Shown here: positions 1 through 12,939 of the stretch, in pieces
How positions within the stretch are numbered: the first letter of the stretch is position 1
How the letters are laid out: the number at the start of each line of letters is the position of its first letter
Source: Homalodisca vitripennis
Lineage: Eukaryota > Arthropoda > Insecta > Hemiptera > Cicadellidae
Assembly: GCF_021130785.1 (NCBI RefSeq)
Contig: NW_025777993.1
Coordinates: 57,258-121,257, forward strand
Direction: 5' to 3'
Length of the DNA stretch: 64,000 nt
The notes under the pieces: generated by a model
Seen by the model: the letters and a program-made list of their open reading frames with translations, nothing else
What the model was told of the DNA's origin: nothing
Database searches by the model: none
Program-made: the position numbers and the translations under genes

Positions 1-2051
1 GGCTTTATTAAATGTGATTTTTTATGTTTGCATTTATTTTTTTCTTATTAATAACGGGTTTCTAACGTATTAATTGACTATTTCCATTAAAAAAAGTAAA
101 AATGCATAAATATTTTGCAGTAAACTATTTCGGAGACTTAAATCAGTCTGATTGATCTAGGGTGTAACACTGTTTTATTTAACAAAGCATACGTCGTCTT
201 ACAGTCGTCTTCATGAAATCCAATTTTTAATTTTTTGACCTGTGGTCTTAGCGGCTTGATACGTATAATGTGGACTTATGTGTGCGTTGCTGTCTCCCAG
301 CGAGAGGTTACAATAGTTAGTGCAAGGTAACCTACTCGTCAACAGAAATCTGGAATTATCAGTCTCCGAAAAAAGAACCTAAAGGTCTAGCTTGGCACCA
401 CTCCGAATGGTAAATAACAGGTAAATAACATATATTGTTTTCTTCCTCGATCGTAGTCCATGTTATGTGTAATTAATTTGGTTTTTTGGAATTATAATAG
501 CATGAGTTAAAAAGTATCATGAGTTGACAAATAACAAAACAAATTACCCTATTTTTTTATTAAAAAAAATCCTATATGACAAGCTCTTAGTTCCGTTCAG
601 TAGCAAACTCATAACAGGCGTTCATAAATTGTAAATATTTGGTAAATCATTTATAGTGATAACCTTGTGTGTTTAATAGACTTATTGTTAGGGCATGCAT
701 TTACCTATTAAGAGAGGACGTTGAAAGGTTTTAGGTTAGAATTGGGAAAACGTTTATTATTTTGGAACTTTTTACATGAATTTGCATGTAATTTTGTTGA
801 ATACTGACCGAGCCGCACCGCTACCTTAACCTGGGTTAATTAATTACATTCGTATATAATGAACATTCCCTGTAATGAATATTTGAACTGCTCCCAAATC
901 ATGTTGTCAGTTTAACTATTATTACTTAACATACACATTAACTTTTGTTTCTTCTAATGGTAAACCCGTGATAGTGATTTATATATTACATGCATATTAC
1001 ATTTGTGGTACAATAGCTTATCTGATTCAACCTCATTTTATGAGTTTATGATTTAGTGATAATACAAGTTTAAATTATGAAATAGTTACAATTTATTTCT
1101 AAAACCTTTAGGCATCTCCAAACTTCGATAAAAACCCATTGTGCAAAAAACAATAAGATGTTACAATTAGTTTCATTTTAGATTATTATCGATTGCTATG
1201 ATTCAGGAAAGTGGGCGTAATGCTGCGTTTATAACCATTTCAATTGGGTGACCAAACTAAGGGATGTTTATTTAAAAATGATCTGTTCTTCAATTTCTCG
1301 TTGCCATTACGGTACCTTTTAAGTTACCCATAAGATTAACTTATAATTCTCTGGGTTGATATGCACCTCAATTCGAAATGCATCTATTTGATCTATATCA
1401 CGAGAAAGACTCGTAAGTACCATAGACAGTGCATGCAACAATGAAATTTTAAGAAATAATTGTGAAACAATATACTTACTTACACTAGATACTTGATCAG
1501 AGTTTTAGTAAATTAGTATCTCCAAATAATTAGTATCTTTAGGTACAACATATATTTTGTCAGACCTTTAGTAGTTAACTCCGTAATTAATAATGACTTT
1601 GATATAATATATGACAGTGCTGATCAAAAGCAACAAGAAAGCGTCTAAATTATAAAAGATATGTTCTATCACGCAGTTATGAGATTTATAGACCCTTTAT
1701 AATACTTAGATATGACGATGGTCCAAACAAGGTCATGGATTATATGTTTGTTTTAGAGATCTAAACTTCTTAGTATATTTTATAACATTTCTATGCAACT
1801 GGGAACACTGTAATTATACTATTACTTTACATGTCGTCATATTATACTGTGGCAAAGTCACCAGATTTGTTAAAAGAATTACAATACTAAACGTCAAGTC
1901 TGTCTAAAGCGATGAAATATTAATATGAAAAGATACAATTAATTCAACTCATGAACTAATAATTGCTATGACTAAAATTACATTAAGATTATAAACTATT
2001 CTCATATAAACTTATACTCAACCAAATATTATTAGCGTGCCATTCTGAAAG
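1..2051 (+). repeat. Segmental duplication, copy 1 (partner at 43,355)
   Basis: The sequence matches 43,355-45,379 along its whole length in the same orientation, with scattered substitutions and small indels. Both copies begin with the same string (GGCTTTATTAAATGTG) and end at GTGCCATTCTGAAAG, after which they diverge. Position 1 is the window edge, so this copy probably continues to the left. No open reading frame is preserved in both copies, so it looks non-coding. The divergence indicates an old duplication. Confidence 0.85.
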
Positions 2052-2170
2052 AGCTATTGTAGCCAAATTGACTTTTAAATAAAGCAATGCGTTACCTACA
2101 GTAGTGTATGTGTCGTGTGTGTATTAGTGTGAGTGTGGTGACCTGCAATTGAATCATCCTGTAACAATCA
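1985..2170 (+). repeat. Dispersed repeat, partner at 8,412-8,610
   Basis: Starting near TAAGATTATAAACTATTCTC this stretch resembles 8,412-8,610, including the GT-rich segment and the shared CCTGTAACAATCAGAAAA end. It overlaps the end of the larger duplication, so the first part exists in three copies (here, 8.4 kb, 45.3 kb). No coding content. Confidence 0.6.
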
Positions 2171-2171
2171 G

Positions 2172-3039
2172 AAAATACAACATAAAAATCTATAAAATGT
2201 TTACGATTTTAATCATAAGAAGTATTTTAATAAAGTACAGATTTACAATTAGTGTCGATTTTTCTAGCTCACAGACATCTGCTCATTCTTTTTAGTCTAT
2301 ATTTATCATTTAATTAAACTCATATGCGTACTTTTAGTACATTTCGTATTTAAGTTGATACCATCCGTAAATTTTCGTGGTTACCGACTGTGACGTTTGG
2401 TCACAGATGAAAGAAATAAAACACAGTTTTATTGATTTTGCACTACAGTAAGAGTATTACTACTGTAAGCTGCTAATCATGGGAGGGGGGGTTTAGTTGA
2501 AGTGAGAATACGTTCAGATCCTCCCACAGCTGGATAAGAGCCTCGTTCTCTTAAATCCAGAATGAGATGTATCATTGACAAACTTTTTATAATATGTCAT
2601 TATCTATTACAATTGTCTGATAAGGATATACCTAGACTAATTCAAAATTTAATTTGTTAATTTTTTAATGGGAATATTGTATAATATAATAACACTTTTA
2701 AAATTCTTAACTTTCTATTATGGTATACACAGAATTTTACTATTTCCAATACTGATAATCGCATCTTGCTATGCTTTTTAACGCACTGCAGAAAGATAAA
2801 AGTGTATATGTTAATCATTAAAACTTGTATTTTTTTATTAGAAAGTAATTCATTTAAATAAGTAAGAAGTAATGCTAAGTTGATCACAGCACAATTTCAC
2901 CTGTTAGCAGTTAATATTTGTACTTGCTTGTGGACTATCCACAGTACTTGTTTTACGTGGATTGATAAAGTCATTTGGAATACACAGAAAAGTACGCTCA
3001 TTACTTTGCAGCTTAACGTTGTACAGTATTTATACCTTA
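2172..3039. other. AT-rich sequence without recognised features
   Basis: No gene, RNA or mobile element recognised. A short open frame on the minus strand (2,657-2,887) is hydrophobic low-complexity sequence of the kind AT-rich DNA produces by chance. Confidence 0.5.
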
Positions 3040-3400
3040 TATAACAAAAGCTAAGACCAAGGCTATAAGGCTATAAGTATATAATTTTGATTTACCAGTT
3101 TGAATAGTTTAGTCCCAAGCTGTAGTTCCTTTGTTGTGAGTCCCAGATTTGAAGAAGCCTTTATAAATCCAGATTGAAGTTAACGACTGATTTAACTTGC
3201 ACTAGCTGTTACTCCGCTTTGATATTATTCCAATTACAAATTTACTTTACACCAAGCCACTGCAAATAAATGTTAAAATCTCGTACACGGTTTTCATGGA
3301 GTTGATGATAAGTATTGTTAGGTAAGATACCGTTTAACCATAGATTAATCGTAGTGATTTTTGAATTGTATTAACACTGTTACTTGGTTTGTTTGGTTGT
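3040..3400 (+). repeat. Dispersed repeat, partner near 26,160-26,520
   Basis: Several short blocks occur in the same order in both places: ACCAAGGCTA, a TTTCATGGAG segment, a TGTTAG segment and CACTGTTACTTG. The match is gapped and old. Boundaries are approximate. Confidence 0.5.
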
Positions 3401-4437
3401 TCACCTCGGTTTATTTGTGAGTGTACTCAATAAAAATGCTTGAAATTGGTGATACCTCTTGAAGATACCAAAAACCATGAAAAAACATAATGCTAGTACT
3501 GAAATGAAATGATACATAATCTCGAACATAACCTTATTAAATGAAAACAAATAAGAGTACATCACGTAAGAGCAGCAAACCTGTATAGAAGTAATTAAAA
3601 ATGTAATTGGCCACACGTGGGAAAGTCTGGAGCATGTTCCGGCAACAAACAACATTGGCTCTAATTTACCGCATTACTTCTTAACAAAGGGTTTTATTAA
3701 TTTTGCACGCTTACTACGTTTTGCTCTTTACAGAGTATTTACGTACAGCACAGATTGGAAGCCTCCAATAACAACTTTTATTTAAAGGCCTAAAGGGATT
3801 ATAAAATTTGATGGAGGAATATTATATTCTTGATTGTAATCGCAGAAGTTCTTAATTACCTATTAGACTCCTCCAAAAGTATAAATATTATTAAGAAGGC
3901 AACAGGGTCTTATTGCAATTATATTGTTGTACGGCCGTCATTACGTCGGTCTATCCGTTCTTCCGTCTGTGCGATAACTATTCAGAAGAATGATCTAGCG
4001 GTTTGAAATTTGGTTCACATGTGATCTTTGTCCAAGGAAGAAAATTGTGATTCTTGAAAAGATTACTTTTTTCAGATCGTAAGTTATGTTAATTACAAAG
4101 ATATATATCCGAAATCGTAATCTGAAATTCAGAGTAGCTTTGCATAATGTACTGCACTTTTAAATTTATGAGCTGTCCTTTATGATGCAAGAGACACGGG
4201 ATATAGCTCACTGACCATGCTTGATTATTTCCAGGACTTGCTTACTCTCACAAATTTCTGACATAAATTTGATTTATTATGGATTTTGAGACATCATTGT
4301 CATGTCTGAGTCAACGGCAGCAGATCACAAAGGCATGGAGTGAGACTTCCTTGCCTCTTCATAAGCGGCGTGTTCATATAATCTACCTATATGTGTAAAA
4401 TGTTGCACATTCCATCTATATGCAAACTAATGTCAGT

Positions 4438-4438
<1 letters not shown>

Positions 4439-4510
<72 letters not shown>
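4439..4510. repeat. (AT)n microsatellite
   Basis: About 70 bp of AT dinucleotides with one interruption near the left end. Any reading frame across it (alternating Ile-Tyr) is an artefact. Confidence 0.95.
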
Positions 4511-4512
<2 letters not shown>

Positions 4513-4649
4513 TATACAATTTATAATATAAAACTTGTGGTCGTTAGTATAATTTCTGATTTGGTCAAGATTATTACATGGTCTATCATCATTAGCTTTA
4601 AGTTAAACATCAGTAAATGTTAAGTTCTGCATATAGCTCCACAAGAACA

Positions 4650-5190
4650 ATGCCTCAACCAACGTAAGGTGCAGGTGATGCCTGAAGGCCAGGAGCCCTG
4701 GTAGTTTGTGAAATGGTCTAAACGCTGGGCATAGTGCTTAACCAAGAGCTCATATTTTCTGATTACGTTGCCCACGTCATTTATGAATCGTTAGGAACGC
4801 TTAGGGGACTCTATAGGCTCAGAAACCTGTTACTGAAACCCGCCAAAGTTCACCACATGCAGTCTGTCATTTTGCCAGATTTTACTACCGCTACCCTCTA
4901 TGTGAGAGTAGCCACGGAAAGGGTTCTAAAGTTGCCACTGCAGTAAGGTACTCACATTTTGACCAAGTGTTCCACTTATCGCGAGGCTTCTCTCCTGGTT
5001 CCTATGGAGGTCTTTTGCAGGATAGTGTAGCCGCAGTACCCGTGAGAGACTTCATTCAGAGGTTGCTGAATGATACGTCAGTCAGCGATGTAGGCTGCAT
5101 ATTCCTAGAGTTAGGCTAGAGAATAGCTGAAAAAGTTTCTCCTACTTTGGGACTACCCTTTATATTGATCTTTTGGAAGACATAGCATGT
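4650..5190 (+). pseudogene. Decayed LINE reverse transcriptase, C-terminal remnant
   Basis: Non-LTR retrotransposon ORF2 remnant. The piece around 4,725-4,860 reads LGIVLNQELIFSDYVAHVI, then a SLGTLRGLYR...AKVHH..QSVILP block. That matches the stretch downstream of the catalytic YADD box in Jockey-type LINEs, where (L)G(V)xLNxELxFSDHV and LRxLYRFRxLLP recur. Further on, in another frame near 5,090-5,185, PRVRLE followed by KSFSYFGTTLY matches the usual end of such proteins. Reading between the two needs several frameshifts and crosses stops, so it is dead. No catalytic core and no upstream ORF is present, consistent with a 5'-truncated copy. AT-rich sequence to about 5,400 may be its 3' UTR. 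The clade assignment is inference. Confidence 0.75.
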
Positions 5191-7072
5191 TTTTAGATTG
5201 AACCGCCTTTTAAGCTAGATAAAACAAATTTTACGTGATTGTAGTAGTGTTAAACGTTTTACCTGTTTAAACAGTTTCTTATTTTTAATTTAACTAATAG
5301 TTTAATCTAAGTTAGTTTTAATTTTACTTTTAAAAATATAATTTAGTGGAAGCCCTATTCCTAATCCTTCCAGTTAGGGACCTTAGACAGGTCCTTATAT
5401 TCGGAAAGATGAGCTTTCACGATACATTGAACTGATATGGACGTCAATCGTTGAAAGTACTCTAGTGGTTAGTAACGACTAACACGATAAACTAGTGCTC
5501 TGCCGAAGGTAGTTTCACCTGTAGCGTTTTGGGCCACATTGGTTTTAATTTTTAATATAGTTGGAGTTCACTGGTTAGACTAAGTGTAGTAGATCAGGCA
5601 TACTAATAAAAAATATTTTATAACGACTTGGAGAGTTGATTACAATTTCATCCTTGAATTGTATTCATTGCTTTATCAGAGATAACTCCAATCTTTATAC
5701 GGTCGTAGTGGGATGTCCAACAGTTAATATTCAACAACAAGGGCAAGAAAGGGTTAGAACCCCATAAGTACAACGTTATTCTCCTGCTAGGTAGGGCAGC
5801 AACATTCCTTGAATGGCTGGTCACTCTAAGACACGCAGAGATACTAGGCGGCAGGCTGATATACTATGAATGAATAATGACAGCTGATATAGCATTTTCA
5901 CTATTAAAAGTATTTTTCATTTCAATATTATTATATATTAAGTGTTATTGATACTTAGTAAATTTGTGCAATTTTAGAAGATATTAAAATGAAACCGAGC
6001 TAAACCAAATAACAGCGTGTTTAGAACTAACACTCGTATAATCTACTCACAAAGAATCTATGTACAGATGTTATCAAAATTTGTCACAGACAGACGTACG
6101 TCCTTTGGCCGTATGGTCTCAAAATAAATAGCGCTCTTAAATATTTAAGCAAAAATGCCTTTATTTAAGAGCGTTTGTCGTTTACAAACGTTTTACTGAA
6201 TAAAATCGTAGTTATAAATTACATGGTATTTAAGGCTTTAATTAGAATTCACTCACTTCAGATTTTGTTAATTTAATTTCATTTCTGGTTTTTAAAATTG
6301 GTTTTAAAAATAAGCAAATAGTAAGAGTGAACCCCTATTGAAAACTCTCCGTCAGCGGTACGGTATAAAACATATAGATAAAAACGAATTTGAAAATAAA
6401 TATGTATAATACACTTTAGATTTATGTAATATAGAATGAAATTTTACAGCATAATAACTGTTTGCTGTATTAAATTTTTTCAGGAATTATTTTATTGGAC
6501 TTTAATTTGTTTTTATATTTTGTTAAAACATATTAGATTCAACTGAATAATTAAATAATCGTGTTTTAATGATTTAATGTAATACTTTAAGCAAAATAAA
6601 ATACTTAAAACAAACTTTGTAGGAATATAAAACTGGAAAATTATCAAGAAAGAGGTAACAAACAGTTTCAAAATATGCTATGGAAGATATTCTAGACTCG
6701 CATTTACGAGATCAACCCCGACGAGGTTTTTCTCAACGAGCGTCTTGTAGACATGTAAGATTCTCGAAAAACTACATATTTTATTGTCACTTTTATATTG
6801 TTATTCATCCTAACTATCTACTGTTAAGGGGTCAGATTAAAAAATTTACTTAGCATATATTATATATTTTGTGATTTTTAAATACACTGTAAAAGTACAT
6901 AAGTTCAATTTTCATACAATGTTTGAAAGAATTGTTCAAATAAACTTGTTAAGGGATTATTGTCTATTCTTGTCTAACAGTTTTACTATAACAAGAATAG
7001 AGAAATAAATATAGGCATTTTACGATTGTTTAACGTAATTTTTTATTTATAATTCATGCCCAAGTTCTGTAT

Positions 7073-7138
7073 TTTGATATATCCTGAGAGAGAATTTCTT
7101 ATCCACAAACTCTACTTTGATATATCCTGAGAGAGAAT
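7073..7138 (+). repeat. Two-copy direct repeat, 43-bp period
   Basis: The 23-bp core beginning TTTGATATATCCTGAGAG occurs twice exactly, each followed by a similar TATCCACA segment. It is a local tandem duplication with no coding role seen. Confidence 0.8.
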
Positions 7139-8076
7139 GCCATATCCACACCCTTAAACTTTAAAGGATGACTTAAGAGACTCTATATCCTTTGTTAAGG
7201 ATATCTAAAGAAGATCTTGTGATTAAGGATTATTGATTACTTATTGATTACAATAGGGAAACACTATCAATTAGTTTTGAATATTAATTTTTGTTTTATG
7301 TGTTACCAGTTAGGTAGATTTAATAAAAACATTTTTGTGAAACTCGATTATATCTTGTTCATCTTGATCAACTGTGTTATATCTTATCACGTTATATCTT
7401 GATGGAATATGCAATATAACGTGAGCTAATAACTACCGTATTTGTTATTATATCCAAATTGAAGTTGGTGCAATAGCAGTAGCACATAGCTTGGGTGAGG
7501 TTTTAAACAAATAATTTAATTAAACGTTTTAAAAAGGAGGAGATTCTCATTTACGAAAACTTTTTAAATACAATATTTTCCAATATATACCATTTATATT
7601 TTGAGACCCCTTCAGATTTCGAGAATGAGCCCGTTCAAATTTGGGAGAAATAAATTTTATATCTGGACTAAAACCTATGATTGCGAGTGACTTGCGATAC
7701 AAATTCAAATTTTGAGTCATGACACTAACTTATTTGGTAATTTTATATTTATAAATCTCAGCTTATAAACCATATAATTAATAATTTAAAATACACCATT
7801 ATAACTACTAAATACACTAGGCTATCGAATAATCAAGTGCTGCACACGTTAAAAATGCAGACAGCAACGTAAGTTGGATATTGTGAAAAAATGTAAAATT
7901 ATATTCAAACGCCATTTTTATTATACGAAGTTAAAACTTTATTTTATAATATTATAGTGGGTGATACAAAATAATACAAAATATATTATTAGAACGGAAT
8001 GCATTACATTTTAACTTAATAGAAACAAAGTGTTACCTATGCGGTGGTATATTGTGTGCTATCTAGATTTTTATAG

Positions 8077-8108
8077 AATACGATTAATCTTATTAGATTA
8101 ATCGTATT
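8077..8108. repeat. Perfect 14-bp inverted repeat
   Basis: Arms AATACGATTAATCT and AGATTAATCGTATT are separated by a 4-base loop (TATT). No flanking element was identified. Confidence 0.85.
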
Positions 8109-8411
8109 ATTATGTGAAAGGAAAGAGATTTAGCATAATTACTATTGTAATTTAAATTGCCGGATCCTCATGATTTATAATAGTTTGATACTCAAGAGAA
8201 ACCCAAGATAAAAATTACAAAGCCTTGAATCTAAATCACTCCAATTTTACAATACTTTCTTCTGTACTAAGTTAATAGGGAATGAGAAAACCAAACAGGT
8301 TATTTATTTATAAGTGAAGTATGAAAGATTATGCGGCTCATTTATGGCAGTGAGTCACATTTATATTACGATCTAACTACCCAATTTATTAATACATTCA
8401 TTAGTAATATT

Positions 8412-8640
8412 ATGCTAAGATTAAGAACTATTCTCATGTAAACTATACTAAATCAAATAATATAAGTGTACCATTCTGAAACAACAATTTTAACCAAATT
8501 ATTTTAAATATTTTAATTAGAAAAATACATTACCTAGTGTATGTGTTGTGTGTGTATTAGTGTGAGTGGGGCGACTTCCTGCCGCATTGGCCGCATCACC
8601 CTGTAACAATCAGAAAAGACAGCATGTAGTGCTGTATAAT
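8412..8640 (+). repeat. Dispersed repeat, partner of 1,985-2,170
   Basis: Diverged copy with the same order of blocks: an ACTATTCTCATGTAAAC segment, ACCATTCTGAAA, a GT-rich stretch and CCTGTAACAATCAGAAAA. Confidence 0.6.
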
Positions 8641-9274
8641 GAAAAACCATAGAGTTCCCAACACCAATATAATCACAGAAATATACCTTCATTAAACAAA
8701 TAGTTTTAGTATTAAGTATATTCATAGAAAAAATATGTAAACTTAAGTCTAATATTAGCAGATAAATTTAAGTACCTTAATATGTTGTGTAGTGGAGGAT
8801 TATTGTTCTAGTTAAATGTAGTTCTACACGCACGCAAACTCTCACACTTTTCCATTCAATCATTATTCATACTTTGTGTGTTTTGCAACACACGTGGAGT
8901 AGTGTTACGTGATAATGTCAAAGAGGGGACGACAAGCCAACGCAGTACCGAAGCCACCTGAAAATAATCAGAGAAAACTCTCGAATCACAAATATGACAT
9001 CAATTAGTAGGCTGATTTATATTTAATATCTTATAAAAGAGTGTGATAACAGTTTTGAGATTTGACTAAAACTGTAGTTTCAGAATGGCATTAAATTTAC
9101 ACCTGAAATGTCCCAAATACTTACAGTACTGTGTCATCTCGCATTGAGGATAAGAAATATAGCATGCTGAAACATTATTTAAAATTAATAATCAAAATAT
9201 AATGAGTAAATTATGGAACTAATACTTAGCATATATAATATTGTAGTGATGTAAAGTGAATATATATATATAAG
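8641..9274. other. Unassigned sequence with one short basic open frame
   Basis: Nothing is recognised with confidence. A 30-codon frame at 8,915-9,007 (+) begins MSKRGRQANAVPKPP in a locally GC-richer patch. It has no relatives that I recognise and no visible splice or promoter context, so I do not call it a gene. Confidence 0.4.
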
Positions 9275-9350
9275 ATCCGGTAGCCAAGTTGTCTAAGACG
9301 TTGTACTTTGGACCTAAGCTAGAGATAGTACAGGTTTAAGTTTTGTTTTT
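9275..9350 (+). repeat. tRNA-like SINE head or tRNA pseudogene
   Basis: The stretch GGTAGCCAAGTTGTCTAAG resembles a tRNA A box of the Leu/Ser type. A B-box-like ACAGGTTTAAGT follows about 40 bp downstream. Stems are degenerate and there is no clean anticodon arm, so this is a SINE promoter relic or tRNA pseudogene and not a working tRNA. It follows a short (TA)n run. Confidence 0.45.
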
Positions 9351-9604
9351 GCACTAAAAAATTAAAAGCTAATATATATGATATATTATAAACTAAGTGG
9401 GATTGAAGTTTCTTCAAATGTCTGATGGATGTGTTATTTAAATAAAAACAATCTGTTATAGTTTGATAAAACGTCGTGGCTATTCTAATTACCAGTGACA
9501 TTTTTACGCAAGTAATCTTTGTCAATGTAGATTGTATTGATGGAGAAACTAAAAATCATGATGTTGACAAAGATAAATGAGGTCACTAAAATACTAAGTT
9601 AAGG

Positions 9605-9990
9605 AGTGACTGACGTCAAGGCAGAACGACCTGAGTACCGTAATCGCCAGTCCGACTCGTGGTCGAGTCCTCATCTGCGCTCCAGCAGCCGAAATCGAAA
9701 TGGCGTGTGCTGGTGTCACTGGAGGTTCGGGACCATGACATAAAATGCACTATTCCCTGTCAGAACGCTGCCAGACCTCGGGAAACGAGCCGGGAAACAA
9801 TAGCAATCCCACACTAATGTCAATCCACCGTCTCTTTATCACGGACAGAGTGAAGTACAGTCATTGGAGTAGACGTTTGTCCATCCAAAATTCTCCTTTA
9901 ATGGAAAAGGGTAAAATCTGAGAGATTTTGCAGGGAATATTTCCTCTATAACTCAAAGACTCATTTACAAAAGATGAAAATAGTCAGGTG
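9605..9990 (+). repeat. SINE-like repeat (block S), copy 1
   Basis: The first 65 bp contain a B-box-like GTGGTCGAGTCC preceded by a degenerate tRNA-like segment. The body, about 300 bp and relatively GC-rich, begins CTCCAGCAGCCGAAATCG and is repeated at 36,516-36,870. Parts of block C (near 12,700-12,850, 39,650 and 50,190) resemble the same body. That suggests a tRNA-derived SINE spread through the composite repeat. Family not identified. Confidence 0.5.
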
Positions 9991-10656
9991 CTGTTCTGGA
10001 TCTGTGACGTACAAAAGAAAAGGGAGAAAACTGTGTATCGTAATATAGACTTGCAATTTTTAATATGGTATACTCTTATAACTAAGCATGGAGAGAAGCA
10101 ATAATAGACCTGCTACTGTGAAGAGTTAACAATGTAACGCTTAGCTCAAAATTACAATGTAACTAAAATTAATTTCTATGAGTAACGCGCTGAATTTAAA
10201 TAATTAAAATATGAACTTATGATCAAGATAATAACGTGCTATATTCGTTTTTTAGTTATATTTGTTAAAATTCTGTTTAACTTTGTATTTATTTGTACTT
10301 TCACTTCGTTAATTTGTAAAACCTCTACATACATTGTACTCATACTACGTTCACTCTATGCTCCGCATCAGACACTGTTGGAATTTTTGACAATAGGCAA
10401 GGCTTGTGACGTAATGTTAATTGCGTGCTAAACTATGTCTGCCATTGTTTTGTTTTTTACACACTCTGGAGAAAGTTATGTGATGACATATATGGTTGAA
10501 GTGCAATATTTTGTACATTCTTTTGCAACTGACTAAGCAATATTAGAATGGTAATGAATAATTGAGCTCTTGGCGTTTCTTCTATAACAGAATTTAGAAG
10601 TATAGAATAAACAAGTAAAACAATCCTAATATGTAAATATTATATTTAACGAAACG

Positions 10657-11330
10657 GCTTCTATAAGGATAGAACGAGGTATATCCAGTCAAGGGCACGC
10701 ACTGCAAGTCAGTAGGTTAATTTGTTATCGATATATCCCCCTGATTTATAGCCAAAGCTATTATACAGTTAATTAAAATTCCAGTTTTATATGAGTTTAT
10801 GTTTAATTCAGTGTTAGTGTTCAAGTCCAGAAACCATTCGATCCAACCAGTTAACATTATTATACCACAGATGTACAGAGACTTACCTTAAAATAGTTTC
10901 TTATTTAAGATTCTAGAAAAATCACTTTTTGATTTGTTGTATGTTTTTAACAGAGTAAAACGCTTCATTATCAAATGAATTAATAAAAGAGATTATGTTT
11001 TAACCAGTCGGCACGTTTGTAATAAAATACATTGAAAATGTGTGAAAATTGTTAATTACCACCGATTTTTAATACAGCCTCACTTCATCTACTCTATTTA
11101 ATAAAGGTTTCTATTTATAATATTATTCCGGTGCAAAATTTTCATACTGTTGTATCGTCTCTTACGTAATGCGTTCAATAAAGTGTGAAGAATCAACTAA
11201 ATCTTGTCACTAGAAATATTTATAAAAGTACGAAGCATTTTATGTGAAAAACTATTTCATAATCTCAAAATTCATTACTACATCGCAAACGAACTATCAT
11301 TTGGGAAAATATCAAAACAGTGAAGTCATC
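10657..11330 (+). repeat. Composite repeat block A, copy 1
   Basis: The block begins at GCTTCTATAAGGATAGAACG and includes GGTATATCCAGTCAAGG and TTCAAGTCCAGAAACCATT. It recurs at 30,120 and 37,570, and inverted at 45,505-46,155. No shared open frame exists. In the two complete copies it lies about 1 kb after block S and about 0.3-0.4 kb before block B. Confidence 0.75.
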
Positions 11331-11651
11331 TGGTACATTTAAAAGAAATACTAAAACACATAATACCTAATACGTTTATTTTATTTAAGTCCAGTCACTT
11401 AGGTAGTTTGTTCAGAACATTTAGCTTTTACTTATAGTACTTAAAAAACTATTTTGTAAAACAACTGCTATCTGGTATAAATACGCAAGACTGAAAGATA
11501 CGCAGAATAAAGTCCGGAAACGTCATTTAACACGTTGCAGCAACCAACTCAGACATAAATGTCGCTGTCATGTAATAATATGCAGATGGAATATATGTCA
11601 CGAAGGAATATATATAAGATCTATATAAATCGTAACTTAAAAATTTCTAAT

Positions 11652-12235
11652 GACCAACCTTGGCAGGGATTGGGACTGCCTGTGCTTAAAACAGTTGACA
11701 TGTATCCACCACTATTACTAGAACCAACAGCAATGGTTGCAGTGAAACTGTTATGCGCACCCAGGTTAGAGCATTCCATGATACTAGGGCCAGTCCTTGG
11801 GCAGGTCGTCGCCCTTCTACTATGTAATACTCCCCTCCCTTATTAGGGTGGTTAATAGAGGTTTTAGGTTACGTCACGTGTGCTGCCATCTACCGCATAC
11901 AATATGCACTTCCTCGACAAGAGAATAATATAGATCCATAAATTCTTACTAAACGTATTGATCTTTACAGTATAAATACTTGATAAAAGCGTTAGATGTT
12001 TTCAGACTGCATAATTTTTTAATTAATATTGAAGTCCTAATAGATTAGGACAAGAAAAAAAATATTTCATTTTATATACCGGTTAATATTAAAAGGAAAT
12101 ATATTCTATTCTTGGTTGCAATTTAAGTAATATAAATATAGAGGTTACTCTTTATTTAGTTCAATTTGATCTTGAAGTACACTCCTAATTGCACCCAATC
12201 TTTCAAGTGCACAATGTGCTGACTTGAAAGATGTG
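11652..12235 (+). repeat. Composite repeat block B, copy 1
   Basis: The block begins GACCAACCTTGGCAGGGATT and contains a conserved GGTTACGTCACGTGTGCTGC. It ends near CACAATGTGCTGACTTG. It is GC-richer than its surroundings and conserved better than the adjoining A and C blocks. Open frames across it are broken in other copies, so it is probably not protein-coding. Confidence 0.8.
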
Positions 12236-12299
12236 TCAATATTATTAAAGATAAGTTTGATTTAATATTATTAGGATCTGATTGGATAAGACTTCTACG

Positions 12300-12850
12300 T
12301 TCACCACATATAAAACTTTAAGACCAATGCTTAACATTGGATTTACCTTTTCATAAAGATTAAGTTCACAACGGTTAAAAATTACTAAATATTGAAACCG
12401 TTATAATTTAGTTTCTATAGAAAGTTTCTAACAATGGGATTCATAGATTTACTAACCTCATGGAATCTTTCATTTTGATTACATATTCTTAATAATATCC
12501 ATCAATTATTAATTTCCGTCCTGTTATCACTGATTTTGAGTTGGAAGTTAGCCCACGACCACAGGTAGCGGACACACAGGTACTACCTTTACCAACCTCC
12601 TGGTGGTCTTTATGGAGAAACAAACTGAGGCAATACATTGATGACGTCAAAGGAGACATAACGAGAAACGAGTTGCAGTCGAATATTTATTTAGGTTCCA
12701 GTAGTGGAAAACGAAATTGTGTGTGCTGATATCACAGGATATTTGAAAACATAAACAGTAAATGCACGTAACCCTGTCAGTACGCCATCAGAGCCTCGGG
12801 AGTCAAGTCGTGGATCACTATTAGCCGCTAGTTTTCTCCCACTAATGTAA
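12300..12850 (+). repeat. Composite repeat block C, copy 1
   Basis: It shares GTTGGAAGTTAGCCCACGAC and the following CAGGTAGCGGACACACAGG segment with 50,026, and diverged forms occur at 39,553 and 52,464. Its second half resembles the SINE-like block S. Confidence 0.7.
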
Positions 12851-12939
12851 TTCCACCATTATTGCTTTTGTATATTTAGATTTAATCCAGATAGGAAAGA
12901 ACTAATGTCAATGCTTGTAAATATAAACATCTAGTACAG

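Larger units (their letters stand above)
5191..8411. other. AT-rich intergenic sequence
   Basis: No gene or RNA recognised. It contains a 23-bp direct repeat (7,073-7,095 and 7,116-7,138, period 43, core TTTGATATATCCTGAGAGAG) and a perfect hairpin listed separately. Otherwise nothing supportable. Confidence 0.5.

Noticed and set aside
4420..4623. 67-codon open frame
   Set aside because: Mostly Ile-Tyr from the AT microsatellite.
8915..9007. 30-codon basic open frame (MSKRGRQ...)
   Set aside because: Might be a first exon because of local GC, but there is no donor site pattern or relative to support it.
9275..9350. Functional tRNA gene
   Set aside because: Box-like motifs are present but the stems do not pair and no proper anticodon arm is visible.
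11559..11846. Repeated open frames in block B (also 31,664-31,966)
   Set aside because: Similar peptides appear because the DNA is repeated; other B copies interrupt the frame, and the starts lie in non-homologous sequence.
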